From: Paraferrimonas haliotis
GTDB taxonomy: Bacteria > Pseudomonadota > Gammaproteobacteria > Enterobacterales > Shewanellaceae
Reading direction: 5' to 3'
Assembly (NCBI RefSeq): GCF_002282895.1
Contig: NZ_NRRB01000004.1
Location: 1-64,000 of the forward strand
Length of the DNA stretch: 64,000 nucleotides
This document shows, piece by piece, positions 46,952 through 56,921 of this stretch; positions within the stretch are counted from its first letter, which is position 1, and each line of letters opens with the position of its first letter. The position numbers and the translations under genes were made by a program. The notes beneath the pieces were generated by a model. The model searched no databases and had not been told where the DNA came from. It worked only from the letters and a program-made list of their open reading frames with translations.

Positions 46952-48934
46952 TCAGCCAGCGGATAAGCTTTTAAGCAATGCGCGTTTAGCCAACTTCAAT
47001 CGTTTAATTTGCTGCGGCCCTTGGCCAAACTCCACGCGCTCAAATTCCTTGTAAAAGGCCATAGCAGCGCTCTTAGAGTGGGGATACTGCTGGGCAACCT
47101 TGGTTAACAGTGACTTAGGTGTTTCGCCATCGCTTAGCTCGATGTCATAGCGCCTAAGCTGCCCGCAGAGCAATTGATATTGTTGCTGATAAGCGCCAGC
47201 TGTGGTGCTTTTACGAAACAGCCCAAGCCACCACGCCGTCACCATTAAAATCAGCAACAAACCGCTGGCCAAAATCCAAGAGCGGCCTTGCTGCGCTTTG
47301 TCACCAAACATTTGCTCCATCCATTGGGTTTGTTTTTGCTGGTTGTAGCCACTGAACCAATCCGATAATCCTTGCGCTTGTTGGCTCCATTGCGCTAAAG
47401 CTTGAAACCAAGCTTGGTTTCTTAATCGAAATGCAAATGAATAGTCATCGCTGTATTGCTGTAGTTGCTCATCTAAATAGTCATCGAAGCCAGCGCCAAT
47501 GCGCGTAGGGCTTACCACAGAGGTCGGGTCGTAGCGTTGCCAACCTAGCTCGTCTAACCAGACTTCAACCCAGGCGTGCGCCATGTACTGATATACGCTT
47601 AAGGTATTGTGTTTAGCATCAACCACGCCTCCTTGATACCCAAGCACCACCCGAGTTGGAAGGCCATATAATCGCGCTATCGTTGCCATGGCCGACGCAT
47701 AATGCATGCAAAATCCCACTTTCTTATTAAACAAAAAGTCGTCTTGTTGCGGGGTGAACATTTTTGGTGGCTCCAGAGAATAGCGGTAGTTTTGCTGAGC
47801 AAAACGTTGCATTACTTGCGCCATAACTTGCTGCCCGGAAAGGCCTTGTTCGCGTAGCTCATTAACCCAAGCTCGAGTTCTCGGGTTACCTGCTGGCACT
47901 TGCGTGTTTAAGCGGCGTTCATAAATCGAAATGGGGGAGTTTAAAGGCGCTTTTAAGAAGGATTGAGCTTGGTATTGAATGTTATCGCTTTGGCCAAATT
48001 TATGAATGCTATAATCGCGAGCTACGGCCAGCTCCTTGCTGTCTAGGGTGACTCTATCTAGGCCATACAACCAAGGTTGGTCGCTGCCCAATGCGGTCAC
48101 GGTATAACGCAAAGGAGTGCCTTGTTTAAACACTGGATTCAGTTGCCGATCACCATTCCAATTGTGATTGGTTAAGCGCTTACGCATCGGATTTTGCTGC
48201 CAGGTTTCCCCGTCAAAGTCTTCCAACACTAGGGCTCGCCAATACAACGCGCTATTGTCTGGTGGGGTGTGCTCGAAGCGGGCGGTAAACACCAGCTCAT
48301 TAGATTGGGTAAGCTTGGTAACATTGCCCGGTGACATGGAGTCCGACAATCCAATCTCTGTCGGACTGTTTTGGTTAACGCTCCATAGGGGAGGCAATCG
48401 AGGAAAAAAGTAAAACAACAGTAAGGTAAGGGGTAAGCTCACCAGCACCATTTTTGCCAATTGCTTTACAATTTGCTGGTTATTAACACTTTGGCGAACC
48501 AAAATTAACGACACACCAATGTTGATGATAAACAGCACCGACGCTTGAATGTTGTGCAAGGTGTCGTTGTAAAACAGGCACGACAGTGCAATGGTAAAGC
48601 AACCCACCAGCACCAACGCAAAAATGTCTCGTCGATACTTAAGCTCCAACAGTTTTAAAGAAAAGCCAAGCACCAATAAAGAGGCCATAACCGACAGCAC
48701 CCCTAGTTGCTGAATGTGCACCACGCGGTCAAAGCACAGGTATAAGGTAACGGCAACAATGAGGTATTTAATGGCGTTAATGGGGTAACCCAGCTCTTTC
48801 GCAATTTGCCAGCCCCAGCAACTTAGGCATACCAGTAACGCGGAACGATCGATGTGTGACCATATCGACAGCATAATAAGACACTGACTGACCGCCAGCC
48901 ATATTAAGGTTTGCCAACCAACCTTAGCGCTCAC
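46952..48934 (-). CDS. tgpA: TgpA-like membrane transglutaminase (DUF3488 + transglutaminase core)
   Basis: This is a 660-residue inner-membrane protein. Several helices fill residues 8-180 (DUF3488 region), a large periplasmic transglutaminase-type domain follows with the triad C409 (VGFCMHYASA), H453 (MAHAWVEVW) and D469 (RYDPT), then one more helix near 555-575 and a DUF4129-like cytoplasmic tail. TgpA is essential in Pseudomonas aeruginosa; its substrate is unknown. The start is GTG within GTGA overlapping the DUF58 stop, with GGAGG upstream. It is the last of a moxR-DUF58-tgpA operon. Confidence 0.93.
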   Translation of the reverse strand: MSAKVGWQTLIWLAVSQCLIMLSIWSHIDRSALLVCLSCWGWQIAKELGYPINAIKYLIVAVTLYLCFDRVVHIQQLGVLSVMASLLVLGFSLKLLELKYRRDIFALVLVGCFTIALSCLFYNDTLHNIQASVLFIINIGVSLILVRQSVNNQQIVKQLAKMVLVSLPLTLLLFYFFPRLPPLWSVNQNSPTEIGLSDSMSPGNVTKLTQSNELVFTARFEHTPPDNSALYWRALVLEDFDGETWQQNPMRKRLTNHNWNGDRQLNPVFKQGTPLRYTVTALGSDQPWLYGLDRVTLDSKELAVARDYSIHKFGQSDNIQYQAQSFLKAPLNSPISIYERRLNTQVPAGNPRTRAWVNELREQGLSGQQVMAQVMQRFAQQNYRYSLEPPKMFTPQQDDFLFNKKVGFCMHYASAMATIARLYGLPTRVVLGYQGGVVDAKHNTLSVYQYMAHAWVEVWLDELGWQRYDPTSVVSPTRIGAGFDDYLDEQLQQYSDDYSFAFRLRNQAWFQALAQWSQQAQGLSDWFSGYNQQKQTQWMEQMFGDKAQQGRSWILASGLLLILMVTAWWLGLFRKSTTAGAYQQQYQLLCGQLRRYDIELSDGETPKSLLTKVAQQYPHSKSAAMAFYKEFERVEFGQGPQQIKRLKLAKRALLKSLSAG

Positions 48935-49872
48935 GCATCCTCCGCTGTTTTAGGTAATGCCGCCAATAAGTTTTGGCAGTGAATTCGATGCGCCTCGCCG
49001 CTGTTGGCGCTTATTTGAGTCGCGCCCGCTTGTACGCTGAAGCTGTGGCTAGCGCGACTGTGCCATTCTATTAAGCCGCTCAATTGAGCGATGCGTTGCT
49101 CGTAGCTCGTGGCGGGCATTTGCTCCAATACCAGGGTGATATCGCTGCTGCCTTCCATGTCAAAATGTTTGCTGTACCAGCCTTTTTGCTGAGCAACTTG
49201 CTTCCAAGCGATGCGACTTTTACTTTGACCTCGTTGATAACTTCTGAGCTCGGTAAAGGTAAGGTCTTGCTGCTCAACGCTGGTTAAAGGGTTTGCCAGC
49301 GTTTGTGGTAAATGGGCATCCGGTTTGGCCCAAATTATTTGCGACATTTTGCTGGAAAACTTGGCTCGAGCACGACATAAGCCTAATGGAAATCGACTTT
49401 CGATAATAACTGGATTTGGGGTTAACAGGCCGCGCCGATGAGTGCTTTGGCTAAGCTCGATAATGGTATGTCCTGCTTCGATGTCGGTAATCGGGCAGCG
49501 CTGCTGTTGTTGAATGGCAAGGGTTAAGCCATAGCGAGGGCGACGACTTTCGAGCTTAATATAAAAATGAACCTCGTCACCGGCAAAGGCGTAGCTTGGG
49601 GGCTGAGCAGACAGCCTTAATCCGGCCAAATTTCGATAGCTGTAGATGAGGTTGGTTACAAATAACGATACCAAGAAAAAGCTAAAGCCAATCACTAGGT
49701 TATGCTGGTAGTTCACCCCAAATAAAAACAAAATTGCAGCCATTACCAGCCAACTTACACCATAGCGGCTGGGCCACAAGAAAATGTTGTTGTGGCTAAG
49801 TCTTAGTTGATGTGAGCTGGTGGTTGCGGTGAGCTTGTTCCACCAGGGCAACAACAGTGCAGGAACCTTCAT
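48931..49872 (-). CDS. DUF58 domain protein
   Basis: The 313-residue protein has two membrane segments near the start (about residues 35-80) and a C-terminal cytoplasmic DUF58 region. DFEGREYQPGD is the common form of the DUF58 signature; here LTFTELRSYQRGQSKSRIAWKQVAQQKGW is the equivalent. The fold is related to von Willebrand A domains, and it is thought to work with MoxR ATPases and the downstream transglutaminase. It overlaps both neighbours by four bases (ATGA and GTGA). Confidence 0.9.
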   Translation of the reverse strand: MKVPALLLPWWNKLTATTSSHQLRLSHNNIFLWPSRYGVSWLVMAAILFLFGVNYQHNLVIGFSFFLVSLFVTNLIYSYRNLAGLRLSAQPPSYAFAGDEVHFYIKLESRRPRYGLTLAIQQQQRCPITDIEAGHTIIELSQSTHRRGLLTPNPVIIESRFPLGLCRARAKFSSKMSQIIWAKPDAHLPQTLANPLTSVEQQDLTFTELRSYQRGQSKSRIAWKQVAQQKGWYSKHFDMEGSSDITLVLEQMPATSYEQRIAQLSGLIEWHSRASHSFSVQAGATQISANSGEAHRIHCQNLLAALPKTAEDA

Positions 49873-50768
49873 TGTAGCGGATTAACGTCAGCCAATATGG
49901 CTTTGGCTCCTTGTTGCTGAGAAAGCGGCCGCAGGCCAGATAAGCGATGCTGTGCCACCGCTTCAAATATCGCTTGAACGTCATCAGGTATCACATAATC
50001 ACGACCATGAATAAAGGCCCATGCTTTGGCTGCACACAAAATCGCTTTACTGGCACGTGGGCTTAATGGGTGATGATCACTTTGTTGACGAGAATGATGC
50101 ACCAAGGCCACGATGTAGCGAATGTTGCCTTCACTAACACTGACATTATCCACCATACTTTGCAGTTCTAGCAGTTGGTTGACGTCCATTACCGATTCAC
50201 AAGTGACGGCATTATTAGCATTTGCCAACATAGTAAACTCAGCCTCAACGCTGGGATAACCTAGGCTTAGGCGCATCATGAAGCGGTCAAGCTGCGACTC
50301 TGGCAAAGGGAAGGTACCGCTTTGCTCCAGCGGATTTTGACTGGCTATCACGAAAAATGGGTGGGGTAAATCGTGGGTGGTGGAGTCAATGCTGACCTTT
50401 TGCTCTGACATGGCTTCAAGCAAAGCACTTTGGGTTTTGGGGCTGGCACGGTTAATTTCATCAGCAAGGACCACTTGGTGAAACAAAGGCCCAGGATGAA
50501 ACACAAAGGATTGATTGCTCTGATCGAATATCGATAAGCCGGTTAAATCCGCCGGCAGCATGTCGCTGGTAAATTGCACGCGTTGATGGCTCAAGCCTAA
50601 GGTGAGGGCAAGGGCGTGGGATAGGGTCGACTTACCAACACCGGGTAAGTCTTCTATGAGTAAATGGCCTCGAGCCAACACGCAAGCAAGCGCGAGCTTA
50701 ATGTGTTGGGGCTTGTCTAATATGACTCGATTTAACTGAGCCAGCGCAGCATCAATCAGTAATTGCAC
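49869..50768 (-). CDS. MoxR family AAA+ ATPase
   Basis: This 299-residue AAA+ chaperone-like ATPase has Walker A GVGKS (residues 43-47) in LIEDLPGVGKSTLSHAL, Walker B VVLADEINRASPKTQSALLEAM, sensor 1 FFVIASQNPLEQSGTFPLPESQLDRF, and the C-terminal lid with SPRASKAILCAAKAWA. MoxR proteins help to mature or activate VWA/DUF58 partners; here the DUF58 and transglutaminase genes follow in the same operon. Confidence 0.94.
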   Translation of the reverse strand: MQLLIDAALAQLNRVILDKPQHIKLALACVLARGHLLIEDLPGVGKSTLSHALALTLGLSHQRVQFTSDMLPADLTGLSIFDQSNQSFVFHPGPLFHQVVLADEINRASPKTQSALLEAMSEQKVSIDSTTHDLPHPFFVIASQNPLEQSGTFPLPESQLDRFMMRLSLGYPSVEAEFTMLANANNAVTCESVMDVNQLLELQSMVDNVSVSEGNIRYIVALVHHSRQQSDHHPLSPRASKAILCAAKAWAFIHGRDYVIPDDVQAIFEAVAQHRLSGLRPLSQQQGAKAILADVNPLQ

Positions 50769-50815
50769 AGCTTATCCCTAAAAAACTAAACAATTACTTA
50801 AGGTTAGCACTTTTT

Positions 50816-52735
50816 TTAGTACAGCCTAGCTTTTTCTGTTGCGCTTAATAATTGCCCCGGTCTATTCATCAGCATTTGGTAAATTGCGCGATAGCTCAAC
50901 ACCGCCTGTACGTACTCGCGAGTTTCCCGATAAGGAATGGTTTCAATGAAGGTGGCGTAGTCTAAGGTACCTTGGCTTTGTCGCAGCCAAGCCCGAGTTT
51001 TATTGGGCCCAGCGTTATAACTGGATGCCGCTAAAATGCGGTTGCTGTCAAATTGCTCTAACAGTTGCTTGTAATAGGCGCTGCCTAGGCGAATGTTTGG
51101 CTTTACCTCGTACAGCTGGCGCGAACCCTGGTAGCGGTAGCCTATGGTGGCAGCGGTGCTTTTGGCGGTAGCAGGCATCAGCTGCATCAAGCCGCGAGCG
51201 CCCACATGGGAGGTAGCCCCATTGTTATAAGCACTTTCGCGGCGGGCAATGGCAAACAGGTCTTCGCTGTCGAGATTGCGCATCTTGGCGAATTCTTGAA
51301 ACACAGATTGATGATCAATGGGGAAGCGGACGCTGATGGCATCCCAAGTTTTGGCCTTGATGGCGGCTTCAATAGCGAAATTTGACCAGCCTTGATTGGC
51401 CGCATAAATAGCGAACTGCGGTAATGACGCTTGAATGGCGGTATTCAGTAAGTACAGCCACTCGGAGCGGGCTTGGTCATAGCGACCCAAGGCAAGTAAC
51501 TCGTGAACTCGCTGGGTGGTGGCCAGTGATGCAATGCGCGCCTGTTTAGAGCTGTCTTCATCGATGGGGGCGGCGTTTAGTGCATAGGGACTGTGCAGTT
51601 TATCCGCCGCTAAGAAGCCATAAAAGCCGCGATTTTGAGCCAGTTGTTGGAAGATGGCATCGGCCGCTTGCTGCTGACCTTGGCGCTGGTACAAACGCGC
51701 TTGCCAAAATTGCCAGCGGTCGCTTTGCTTCGCGGTTTCTGACAATTGCCCTAACCAATGGCCGACGGCAGGCCAATCTTGCTCTGCTAAGGCCCAACGT
51801 AAACGAATCTCGACTAAGTTGTCTTGTTGGCTGGCAAATAAATGCTGATCGATCTCGTCTTTAACCGATTCATTTTGACGAATTAAGCCAATGCGCAGCA
51901 GGTGGTTAGACAGGTTATAAGCGGTGGCGCGCTGTAAGTGGCCCACACCTTGATAGTAATCCAGCCAATCGAACGCGGTTTCAAGATTTCGTCTGGCCAT
52001 GCGCTTTATCGCAAGGGCGGCTATGTCTTCAAACCAAGGATCGCTGGACAGCTTAGCTGTGAGCTTTTCAATGCGTTTTGGGTTGTTATAAACGGCGAGC
52101 AAATGCTGGCCAAGGGCTTGTTTGTTAGCACTCAGTTGTGACGCTAAGTAACGAGCTAAACCGGCTTGACGGCTGTCGAGACTTAACAGCAGACGATTCC
52201 AAACGTCTTGATCGGTGCGCACCCCGCTTTTTTTCCATTCGCTAAAGAGTACGTCACAGGCTTTTACCTGAGAGCGTCCGGTTAGCCACAGTTTACCGGC
52301 GCCTTTCCACGCCAGTTGCGGATCGCCTTTTTGAAGCTGAGCGCGGTAATAGTAACACTGTAAACGGGTATCATTGGGGACTTGTGGACTCACCTCTAAA
52401 AACGACTGCCATTGGCGTTGTTGACCTTTTGCCATTAAATAGCGATGCCTGGCACGATTGAGAAGAGGGGTGTTTTCTAATGACTTTGCGAAGCGTTCAA
52501 ATTGGGCCGGGGTCATGCTGGCCACGTTATTGATGTCCCGCTCGAAATCCAAATATACCGTGAGCGGATACCCGGCTAACCCTTGACGCAGCTTTTGATA
52601 TTCTTTGAACTGGCTACTGTTAATGGCCTTCAAGGCCGATTCAAATTGTTGTTGTGAGGCAGGTGACGCGACGCTGGTTTGGGTCAATAGCCCGGTAACC
52701 ACCAGCAGAATGGCGCGCATCGATGTTTGCTTCAT
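50816..52735 (-). CDS. slt: Soluble lytic murein transglycosylase (Slt70-type)
   Basis: The 639-residue periplasmic enzyme has a signal peptide (ends SVASPA near residue 25), a long alpha-superhelical U and L domain made of helical repeats, and the C-terminal SLT domain. The catalytic Glu is E500 in ARRESAYN, followed by GARGLMQLMPATA and SSYNAGPNKTRAWL. It cleaves the MurNAc-GlcNAc bond with anhydro-product formation. It lies 18 bases downstream of rmuC on the same strand, so the two may be co-transcribed. Unlike the MltB homologue at 31668, all active-site motifs are intact. Confidence 0.95.
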   Translation of the reverse strand: MKQTSMRAILLVVTGLLTQTSVASPASQQQFESALKAINSSQFKEYQKLRQGLAGYPLTVYLDFERDINNVASMTPAQFERFAKSLENTPLLNRARHRYLMAKGQQRQWQSFLEVSPQVPNDTRLQCYYYRAQLQKGDPQLAWKGAGKLWLTGRSQVKACDVLFSEWKKSGVRTDQDVWNRLLLSLDSRQAGLARYLASQLSANKQALGQHLLAVYNNPKRIEKLTAKLSSDPWFEDIAALAIKRMARRNLETAFDWLDYYQGVGHLQRATAYNLSNHLLRIGLIRQNESVKDEIDQHLFASQQDNLVEIRLRWALAEQDWPAVGHWLGQLSETAKQSDRWQFWQARLYQRQGQQQAADAIFQQLAQNRGFYGFLAADKLHSPYALNAAPIDEDSSKQARIASLATTQRVHELLALGRYDQARSEWLYLLNTAIQASLPQFAIYAANQGWSNFAIEAAIKAKTWDAISVRFPIDHQSVFQEFAKMRNLDSEDLFAIARRESAYNNGATSHVGARGLMQLMPATAKSTAATIGYRYQGSRQLYEVKPNIRLGSAYYKQLLEQFDSNRILAASSYNAGPNKTRAWLRQSQGTLDYATFIETIPYRETREYVQAVLSYRAIYQMLMNRPGQLLSATEKARLY

Positions 52736-52753
52736 AAATGCTCCTAGGTCGTG

Positions 52754-54103
52754 TTAGTCGACATTCTGTTCTTCCTTGAGCAGTTCACTTGATAATTGCT
52801 TGTTAGATTGGACGCCTAAATCTTTCATTTGTTCAGCCTGACGAATTAAATTTCCGCGACCGCTAATGAGTTTATTACGAGCGTTGGCAAAAGACTTGTT
52901 GGCGCTGTCCAGCGCTCGTCCAAGCTTGTCTAAATCGTCCACGTAGTTACACAATTTGTCGTACATTTTGCCGGCCTGATTGGCGATCTGTTGAGCGTGT
53001 TGCTCTTGTTGCTGAAATCGCCACAGGTTGCTAATCGTTCGCAGGGCTAACATCAAATTGGTGGGGCTCACCAACATTATGTTGTGCCGGTAGGCTTGTT
53101 TGGCTAAGTTAGGCTCGTGCTCAAGCGCTAACAAAAACGCTGGCTCTAAGGGAACGAACATTAATACGTAATCCAATGAGTGCACGCCATTAAGTTTGTG
53201 ATAGTCCTTTTGCGACAATTGCTTTATGTGGGTGGCAATGGAAGCTATATGCGCTTTTAAATGCAGTTGCGCCTGCTCTTCATCATCACAATTGTAGTAG
53301 CGTTCATAAGCGGTTAACGACACTTTAGAATCAATGACCACGTCTTTTTGTTCCGGTAAATGCACAATCACGTCCGGTTTATATGCCGTGCCCGCTTCGT
53401 TTTTAAGCTGTGTTTGGGTGTGATACTCATGACCTTCGCGAAGACCAGAATCTTCTAAAATGCGGCTTAACAGCATTTCACCCCAATCCCCCTGCTGGCG
53501 AGAGTCGCCTTTTAGTGCCCTGGTTAAATTAATCGCTTCTTCGCTCATTTGCAGGTTCAGCGCCTTTAAGGCGTTAATTTCGTGCTTAAGGGCGTGTTGC
53601 TCTTTGGCTTGATTGGTATAGTTGCTTTGCAGTGCTTGTTTAAAATCAGACAATTGCTGCTTGAGTGGCGTTAGCAGATGATTGACCTGTTCGCTGCTTT
53701 GGCGACTGAATTCGCTTTGATTGTTTTTAAGAAGCTGACTGGCCAGCTGCTCAAACTCAAGTTTCATGGTTTGGCTTTGTTGAGCTTGCTGCTGCTTGGC
53801 CTCGGCTAACTGCTGCTGTTGCCAGTTAAGCTGAGCTTTGGCGGCTTGGTAGTCGCCAGAAAGATCAGTGTGACGTTCTGTGAGCGTTTTAAGATCGTAT
53901 TTGGCTTGCTGCAGTTGAGTTTGCATGGCTTGGGTATGGCCTTGCAAATGGGCCAGTTTGTCACTTTGTTGTTGCAGCGTGGCGTTACGGGCAAGCGCTG
54001 AGCGTAATCGAGGTTTAAAGTAAGCCACGCAGGCAAGAATAATAACTAGCGCAACCAGACTAATGGCTATTACAAAATGCTCAAAGGCAATGTGTTGTGG
54101 CAT
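52754..54103 (-). CDS. rmuC: DNA recombination protein RmuC
   Basis: The 449-residue protein has an N-terminal membrane anchor (about residues 8-27), a long Gln-rich coiled coil (residues 35-190), and the RmuC nuclease-like domain from about 200: GDWGEMLLSRILEDSGLREG, PDVIVHLPEQKDVVIDSKVSLTAYERY, and VLMFVPLEPAFLLALE. The PD-D-E/K-like residues lie in the second block. RmuC limits DNA inversions and rearrangements in E. coli. Length is typical. Confidence 0.94.
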   Translation of the reverse strand: MPQHIAFEHFVIAISLVALVIILACVAYFKPRLRSALARNATLQQQSDKLAHLQGHTQAMQTQLQQAKYDLKTLTERHTDLSGDYQAAKAQLNWQQQQLAEAKQQQAQQSQTMKLEFEQLASQLLKNNQSEFSRQSSEQVNHLLTPLKQQLSDFKQALQSNYTNQAKEQHALKHEINALKALNLQMSEEAINLTRALKGDSRQQGDWGEMLLSRILEDSGLREGHEYHTQTQLKNEAGTAYKPDVIVHLPEQKDVVIDSKVSLTAYERYYNCDDEEQAQLHLKAHIASIATHIKQLSQKDYHKLNGVHSLDYVLMFVPLEPAFLLALEHEPNLAKQAYRHNIMLVSPTNLMLALRTISNLWRFQQQEQHAQQIANQAGKMYDKLCNYVDDLDKLGRALDSANKSFANARNKLISGRGNLIRQAEQMKDLGVQSNKQLSSELLKEEQNVD

Positions 54104-54273
54104 AAAAGCACGCTTCCTTAAGGTAATGACTTCAGTTTTTCAAGAAACGCCAAGCTTGGCAATAGTGTCTTAGGTAATTCGCACGGCAGGGGAGATCATT
54201 TGAAATATTTTTGCACTATATCCTGTCTATTAGAGTACAAAGGATGTCCATCAAACGTAAAAGAAGGTAAGCC

Positions 54274-55269
54274 ATGGCGAACAAAATTTGGCATTTGAAA
54301 GATAACCAAGTGACCCCAGAGTCAGTGTTTAAGGATCGCCGTAACATCATCAAGGCGCTTGGGCTCACCTCGATTGGTGTTGGCCTGCCATCACAGGTGC
54401 AAGCGGGCATATTTGATTTGTTCAAAAGCGCGCCTGAGTTTCAAGGCAAGCCAATGAACTTTAAGCAACCGCCGCAATTTCAAAGCAAAGAGTTGCTAAC
54501 GCCATACAATAAAGTCACTCAGCACAACAATTTTTACGAATTTGGTACCGATAAGGCGGACCCACATCAGCGGGCGCAGTCGCTGCGGGTGGATCCTTGG
54601 AGCGTCAGTATCAGCGGCGAGGTGGATAATCCGCTCACACTTGATTTAGACGATCTTCGAAACCAGTTTGAAGTACAACAGCGCATTTACCGCCTTCGCT
54701 GTGTTGAAGCCTGGTCCATGGTCATCCCTTGGGTAGGCATTTCGCTTGCGGACGTGATTAAAAAGGCGCAACCCAATTCCAAAGCCAAGTACGTGGCCTT
54801 TGAAACCTTGTTTGACCCCCAACAAATGCCGGGACAATCCAATCGCCGCCTTGGTGGCGGTATTGAGTATCCCTATGTGGAGGGGCTTACCATAGAAGAA
54901 GCCACCAATGAACTGAGCTTTTTAGCGCTTGGCTTGTATGGCAAAACCTTACCACCGCAAAATGGCGCTCCGGTGCGTTTGGTTGTGCCTTGGAAGTACG
55001 GTTTTAAAAGCATTAAGAGTATCGTCAGCATTCGCTTAATGGAGCAGCGCCCACCGACAACGTGGAATCGCTTGGCGCCTCACGAATACGGATTTTACGC
55101 CAACGTAAATCCAGAGGTGGATCATCCTCGTTGGTCACAGGCTACAGAGCGTCGCATCGGCGAAGGCGGCTTGTTATCGGCAAAACGAATTCCAACCGAA
55201 ATGTATAACGGCTACGGCGAGCAGGTGGCTCATCTGTACCGCAATCTCGACCTAAAGCGAAACTACTAA
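54274..55269 (+). CDS. msrP: Protein-methionine-sulfoxide reductase catalytic subunit MsrP
   Basis: This is a periplasmic molybdoenzyme (331 residues) that repairs oxidised methionine in proteins. A twin-arginine signal is present: [10 protein letters not shown] at residues 21-30, with the cleavage near QVQA-G. Cys143 in [15 protein letters not shown] is the molybdenum ligand, and the preceding [11 protein letters not shown] and later [19 protein letters not shown] are family blocks. MsrQ follows after nine bases. Confidence 0.96.
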   Translation: MANKIWHLKDNQVTPESVFKDRRNIIKALGLTSIGVGLPSQVQAGIFDLFKSAPEFQGKPMNFKQPPQFQSKELLTPYNKVTQHNNFYEFGTDKADPHQRAQSLRVDPWSVSISGEVDNPLTLDLDDLRNQFEVQQRIYRLRCVEAWSMVIPWVGISLADVIKKAQPNSKAKYVAFETLFDPQQMPGQSNRRLGGGIEYPYVEGLTIEEATNELSFLALGLYGKTLPPQNGAPVRLVVPWKYGFKSIKSIVSIRLMEQRPPTTWNRLAPHEYGFYANVNPEVDHPRWSQATERRIGEGGLLSAKRIPTEMYNGYGEQVAHLYRNLDLKRNY

Positions 55270-55278
55270 GGAGTAGGG

Positions 55279-55920
55279 ATGGGGGGCAGAGGCCTAGTAG
55301 CTGTAAAAGTCTTAATGCACTTGTTGGCATTAACGCCGACGGTGCTGCTTGTGGTGGCTGTAGGATTGGATAAAGCCGGTGGTGACCCGGTGCAATACAT
55401 CATTCACTTCACCGGCAAAGGAGCGTTAAATGCGCTGATAGCAACTTTGCTGATAACCCCAATTGCCCGTCGTTTTGGTTGGAGCTGGTTGATGCAGTGT
55501 CGCCGCCTAGTTGGCCTGTACGTGATGTTCTACGCAGCGTTGCATATTAGTGCTTTTATAGCATTGGATCTGGTTTTTGACGTTAAGCTGTTAGCCAGCG
55601 AAATACTTAAGCGCCCCTACATTAGCATTGGCTTTATTGCTTTTGTCATCGTGACTGCCTTGGCCATTACCTCATTAAAATCCATCCGCAAAAACATGGG
55701 CAAAAACTGGCAGCTTTTGCACGGCAGCGTTTACCCGTTAGCACTCTTGGTTGTCTGGCATTATTACTGGTCGGTTCGCAGCGATGTGGTGGAGCCCATT
55801 TTCTACGGGGTAGCGGTTTTGCTGTTGCTATGGGCACGTTGGCCTAAGGTGTCACAGTGGCTGCAGGCCATGCGACGAGCATGCGCAAAAAAAGCCGCCC
55901 CAGTTAACTCTGTGCGCTAG
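55279..55920 (+). CDS. msrQ: Heme-binding membrane subunit MsrQ
   Basis: This 213-residue integral membrane protein has six predicted helices and b-type heme ligands (His in YAALHISAF, LLHGSVYPLALLVVWHYYW). It passes electrons from quinols or flavin reductase to MsrP. AAGGAG lies just before ATG 55279. Its stop overlaps that of the convergent hemerythrin gene in CTAG (55917-55920). Confidence 0.95.
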   Translation: MGGRGLVAVKVLMHLLALTPTVLLVVAVGLDKAGGDPVQYIIHFTGKGALNALIATLLITPIARRFGWSWLMQCRRLVGLYVMFYAALHISAFIALDLVFDVKLLASEILKRPYISIGFIAFVIVTALAITSLKSIRKNMGKNWQLLHGSVYPLALLVVWHYYWSVRSDVVEPIFYGVAVLLLLWARWPKVSQWLQAMRRACAKKAAPVNSVR

Positions 55921-56294
55921 TCTTGAGTGCTTAAATGGTCAATCAAGTGTTGATCGCTGTCCGATAAATGCGCTTCCAGATCCATAATGAGCGAATCTGA
56001 GAAAACATGTTTTAGCACTCGGTATTCACGCGTTTCTTGCCATTGCTGAAACGCAGTTTGTAAACGCGATAAAAATTGTCCATGCAGTTTTTTATGCTGC
56101 TGATAATCCGGGTAGGCCGACTTAGCCATTTGCACTTCTTCGTAGATGAAGTGACGGCGGTATAAATGGATGAGTTCAAGGATCGCGCTATCCAAACTTT
56201 CGTAATCGAAAGGAGGACGGTTTATTCGCTGACACAACTGTCGAGACAATAACTCGAGCTGTTGGTGCTGTTCATGGATGCGATCTAAGCTCAC
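55917..56294 (-). CDS. Hemerythrin-like protein
   Basis: This 125-residue four-helix protein has the diiron ligand pattern of bacterial hemerythrins: H10, H48 and E52 (HFIYEE), H67 and H71 (HKKLH), H109 and D114 (HLSDSD). Such proteins bind O2 or NO and may sense or deliver oxygen, or buffer iron. There is no fused domain. The GTG start has AGGAAA upstream. It faces msrPQ, a periplasmic repair system for oxidised methionine, but the direction is opposite, so no operon is formed. Confidence 0.85.
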   Translation of the reverse strand: MSLDRIHEQHQQLELLSRQLCQRINRPPFDYESLDSAILELIHLYRRHFIYEEVQMAKSAYPDYQQHKKLHGQFLSRLQTAFQQWQETREYRVLKHVFSDSLIMDLEAHLSDSDQHLIDHLSTQD

Positions 56295-56458
56295 GGGTTT
56301 CCTATAAGGTTAAAAGGTGCATTGGCTGCGTACTATAACTAACTCTTTTGGTGTAGATTGTGATCCATAAAGCACATGAACAACTGCGTACACAGTGGCA
56401 ACGACACCGCTAACTTTGAGTTAAAACTCAGTAACAAATCGCGCTTTCAGTAAATCGC

Positions 56459-56487
56459 TTGTGAGAAGCCCGCGTGCGTGATAGACT
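56459..56487 (+). promoter_or_regulatory. Probable promoter of rplY
   Basis: TTGTGA and TAGACT are spaced by 17 bases, with TGA just before the -10 (extended -10). Transcription would begin near 56494, about 60 bases before rplY. Confidence 0.5.
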
Positions 56488-56554
56488 TCGCGCTCCTAAA
56501 TGGCTGGTCGCAAGCTGTTTAGTGTTTTTAACTATTATTTAAAGAGAATTTACT

Positions 56555-56842
56555 ATGTCTTTCGTATTTGAAGCTGTAAAGCGTGAAGTCATCGGGAAAG
56601 GTGCGAGCCGCCGCCTACGTCACGCCAACAAAATCCCTGCTGTTATCTATGGTAAAGGCCAAGAGCCAGTAGCTATTGAACTTGAGCAAGACAAAATGTT
56701 CCACGCTCAAGAAAAGTCTGAGTTCTACACCGAAGTGCTAACCATCGTAGTTGACGGTAAAGAAATCAAAGTTAAAGTTCAAGATATCCAACGCCACGCG
56801 TTCAAGCCTAAGTTAGTACACTTAGACTTCGTATACGCCTAA
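56555..56842 (+). CDS. rplY: 50S ribosomal protein bL25
   Basis: This 95-residue protein binds 5S rRNA loop E. The short form without the CTC extension matches E. coli. Motifs: [32 protein letters not shown] and [20 protein letters not shown]. Codon use is biased toward common codons. AAAGAGA lies eight bases before the start, and a strong terminator follows. Confidence 0.97.
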   Translation: MSFVFEAVKREVIGKGASRRLRHANKIPAVIYGKGQEPVAIELEQDKMFHAQEKSEFYTEVLTIVVDGKEIKVKVQDIQRHAFKPKLVHLDFVYA

Positions 56843-56863
56843 GCAAACGCTTGAGCAAACTTT

Positions 56864-56888
56864 AAAGGCGCCTAATGGCGCCTTTTTT
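56864..56888. terminator. Terminator after rplY, facing tamB
   Basis: AAAGGCGCC and GGCGCCTTT form a 9-bp stem with a TAAT loop, followed by TTT. It lies between the convergent rplY and tamB stops. Confidence 0.85.
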
Positions 56889-56921
56889 GTTTTTATGACC
56901 GCTTTTATGACTGTGGTTTTA

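Noticed and set aside
48931-50768. Defence or toxin island with MoxR ATPase
   Set aside because: The ATPase, DUF58 and transglutaminase genes form the widespread moxR-DUF58-tgpA housekeeping operon and show no other signs of transfer.
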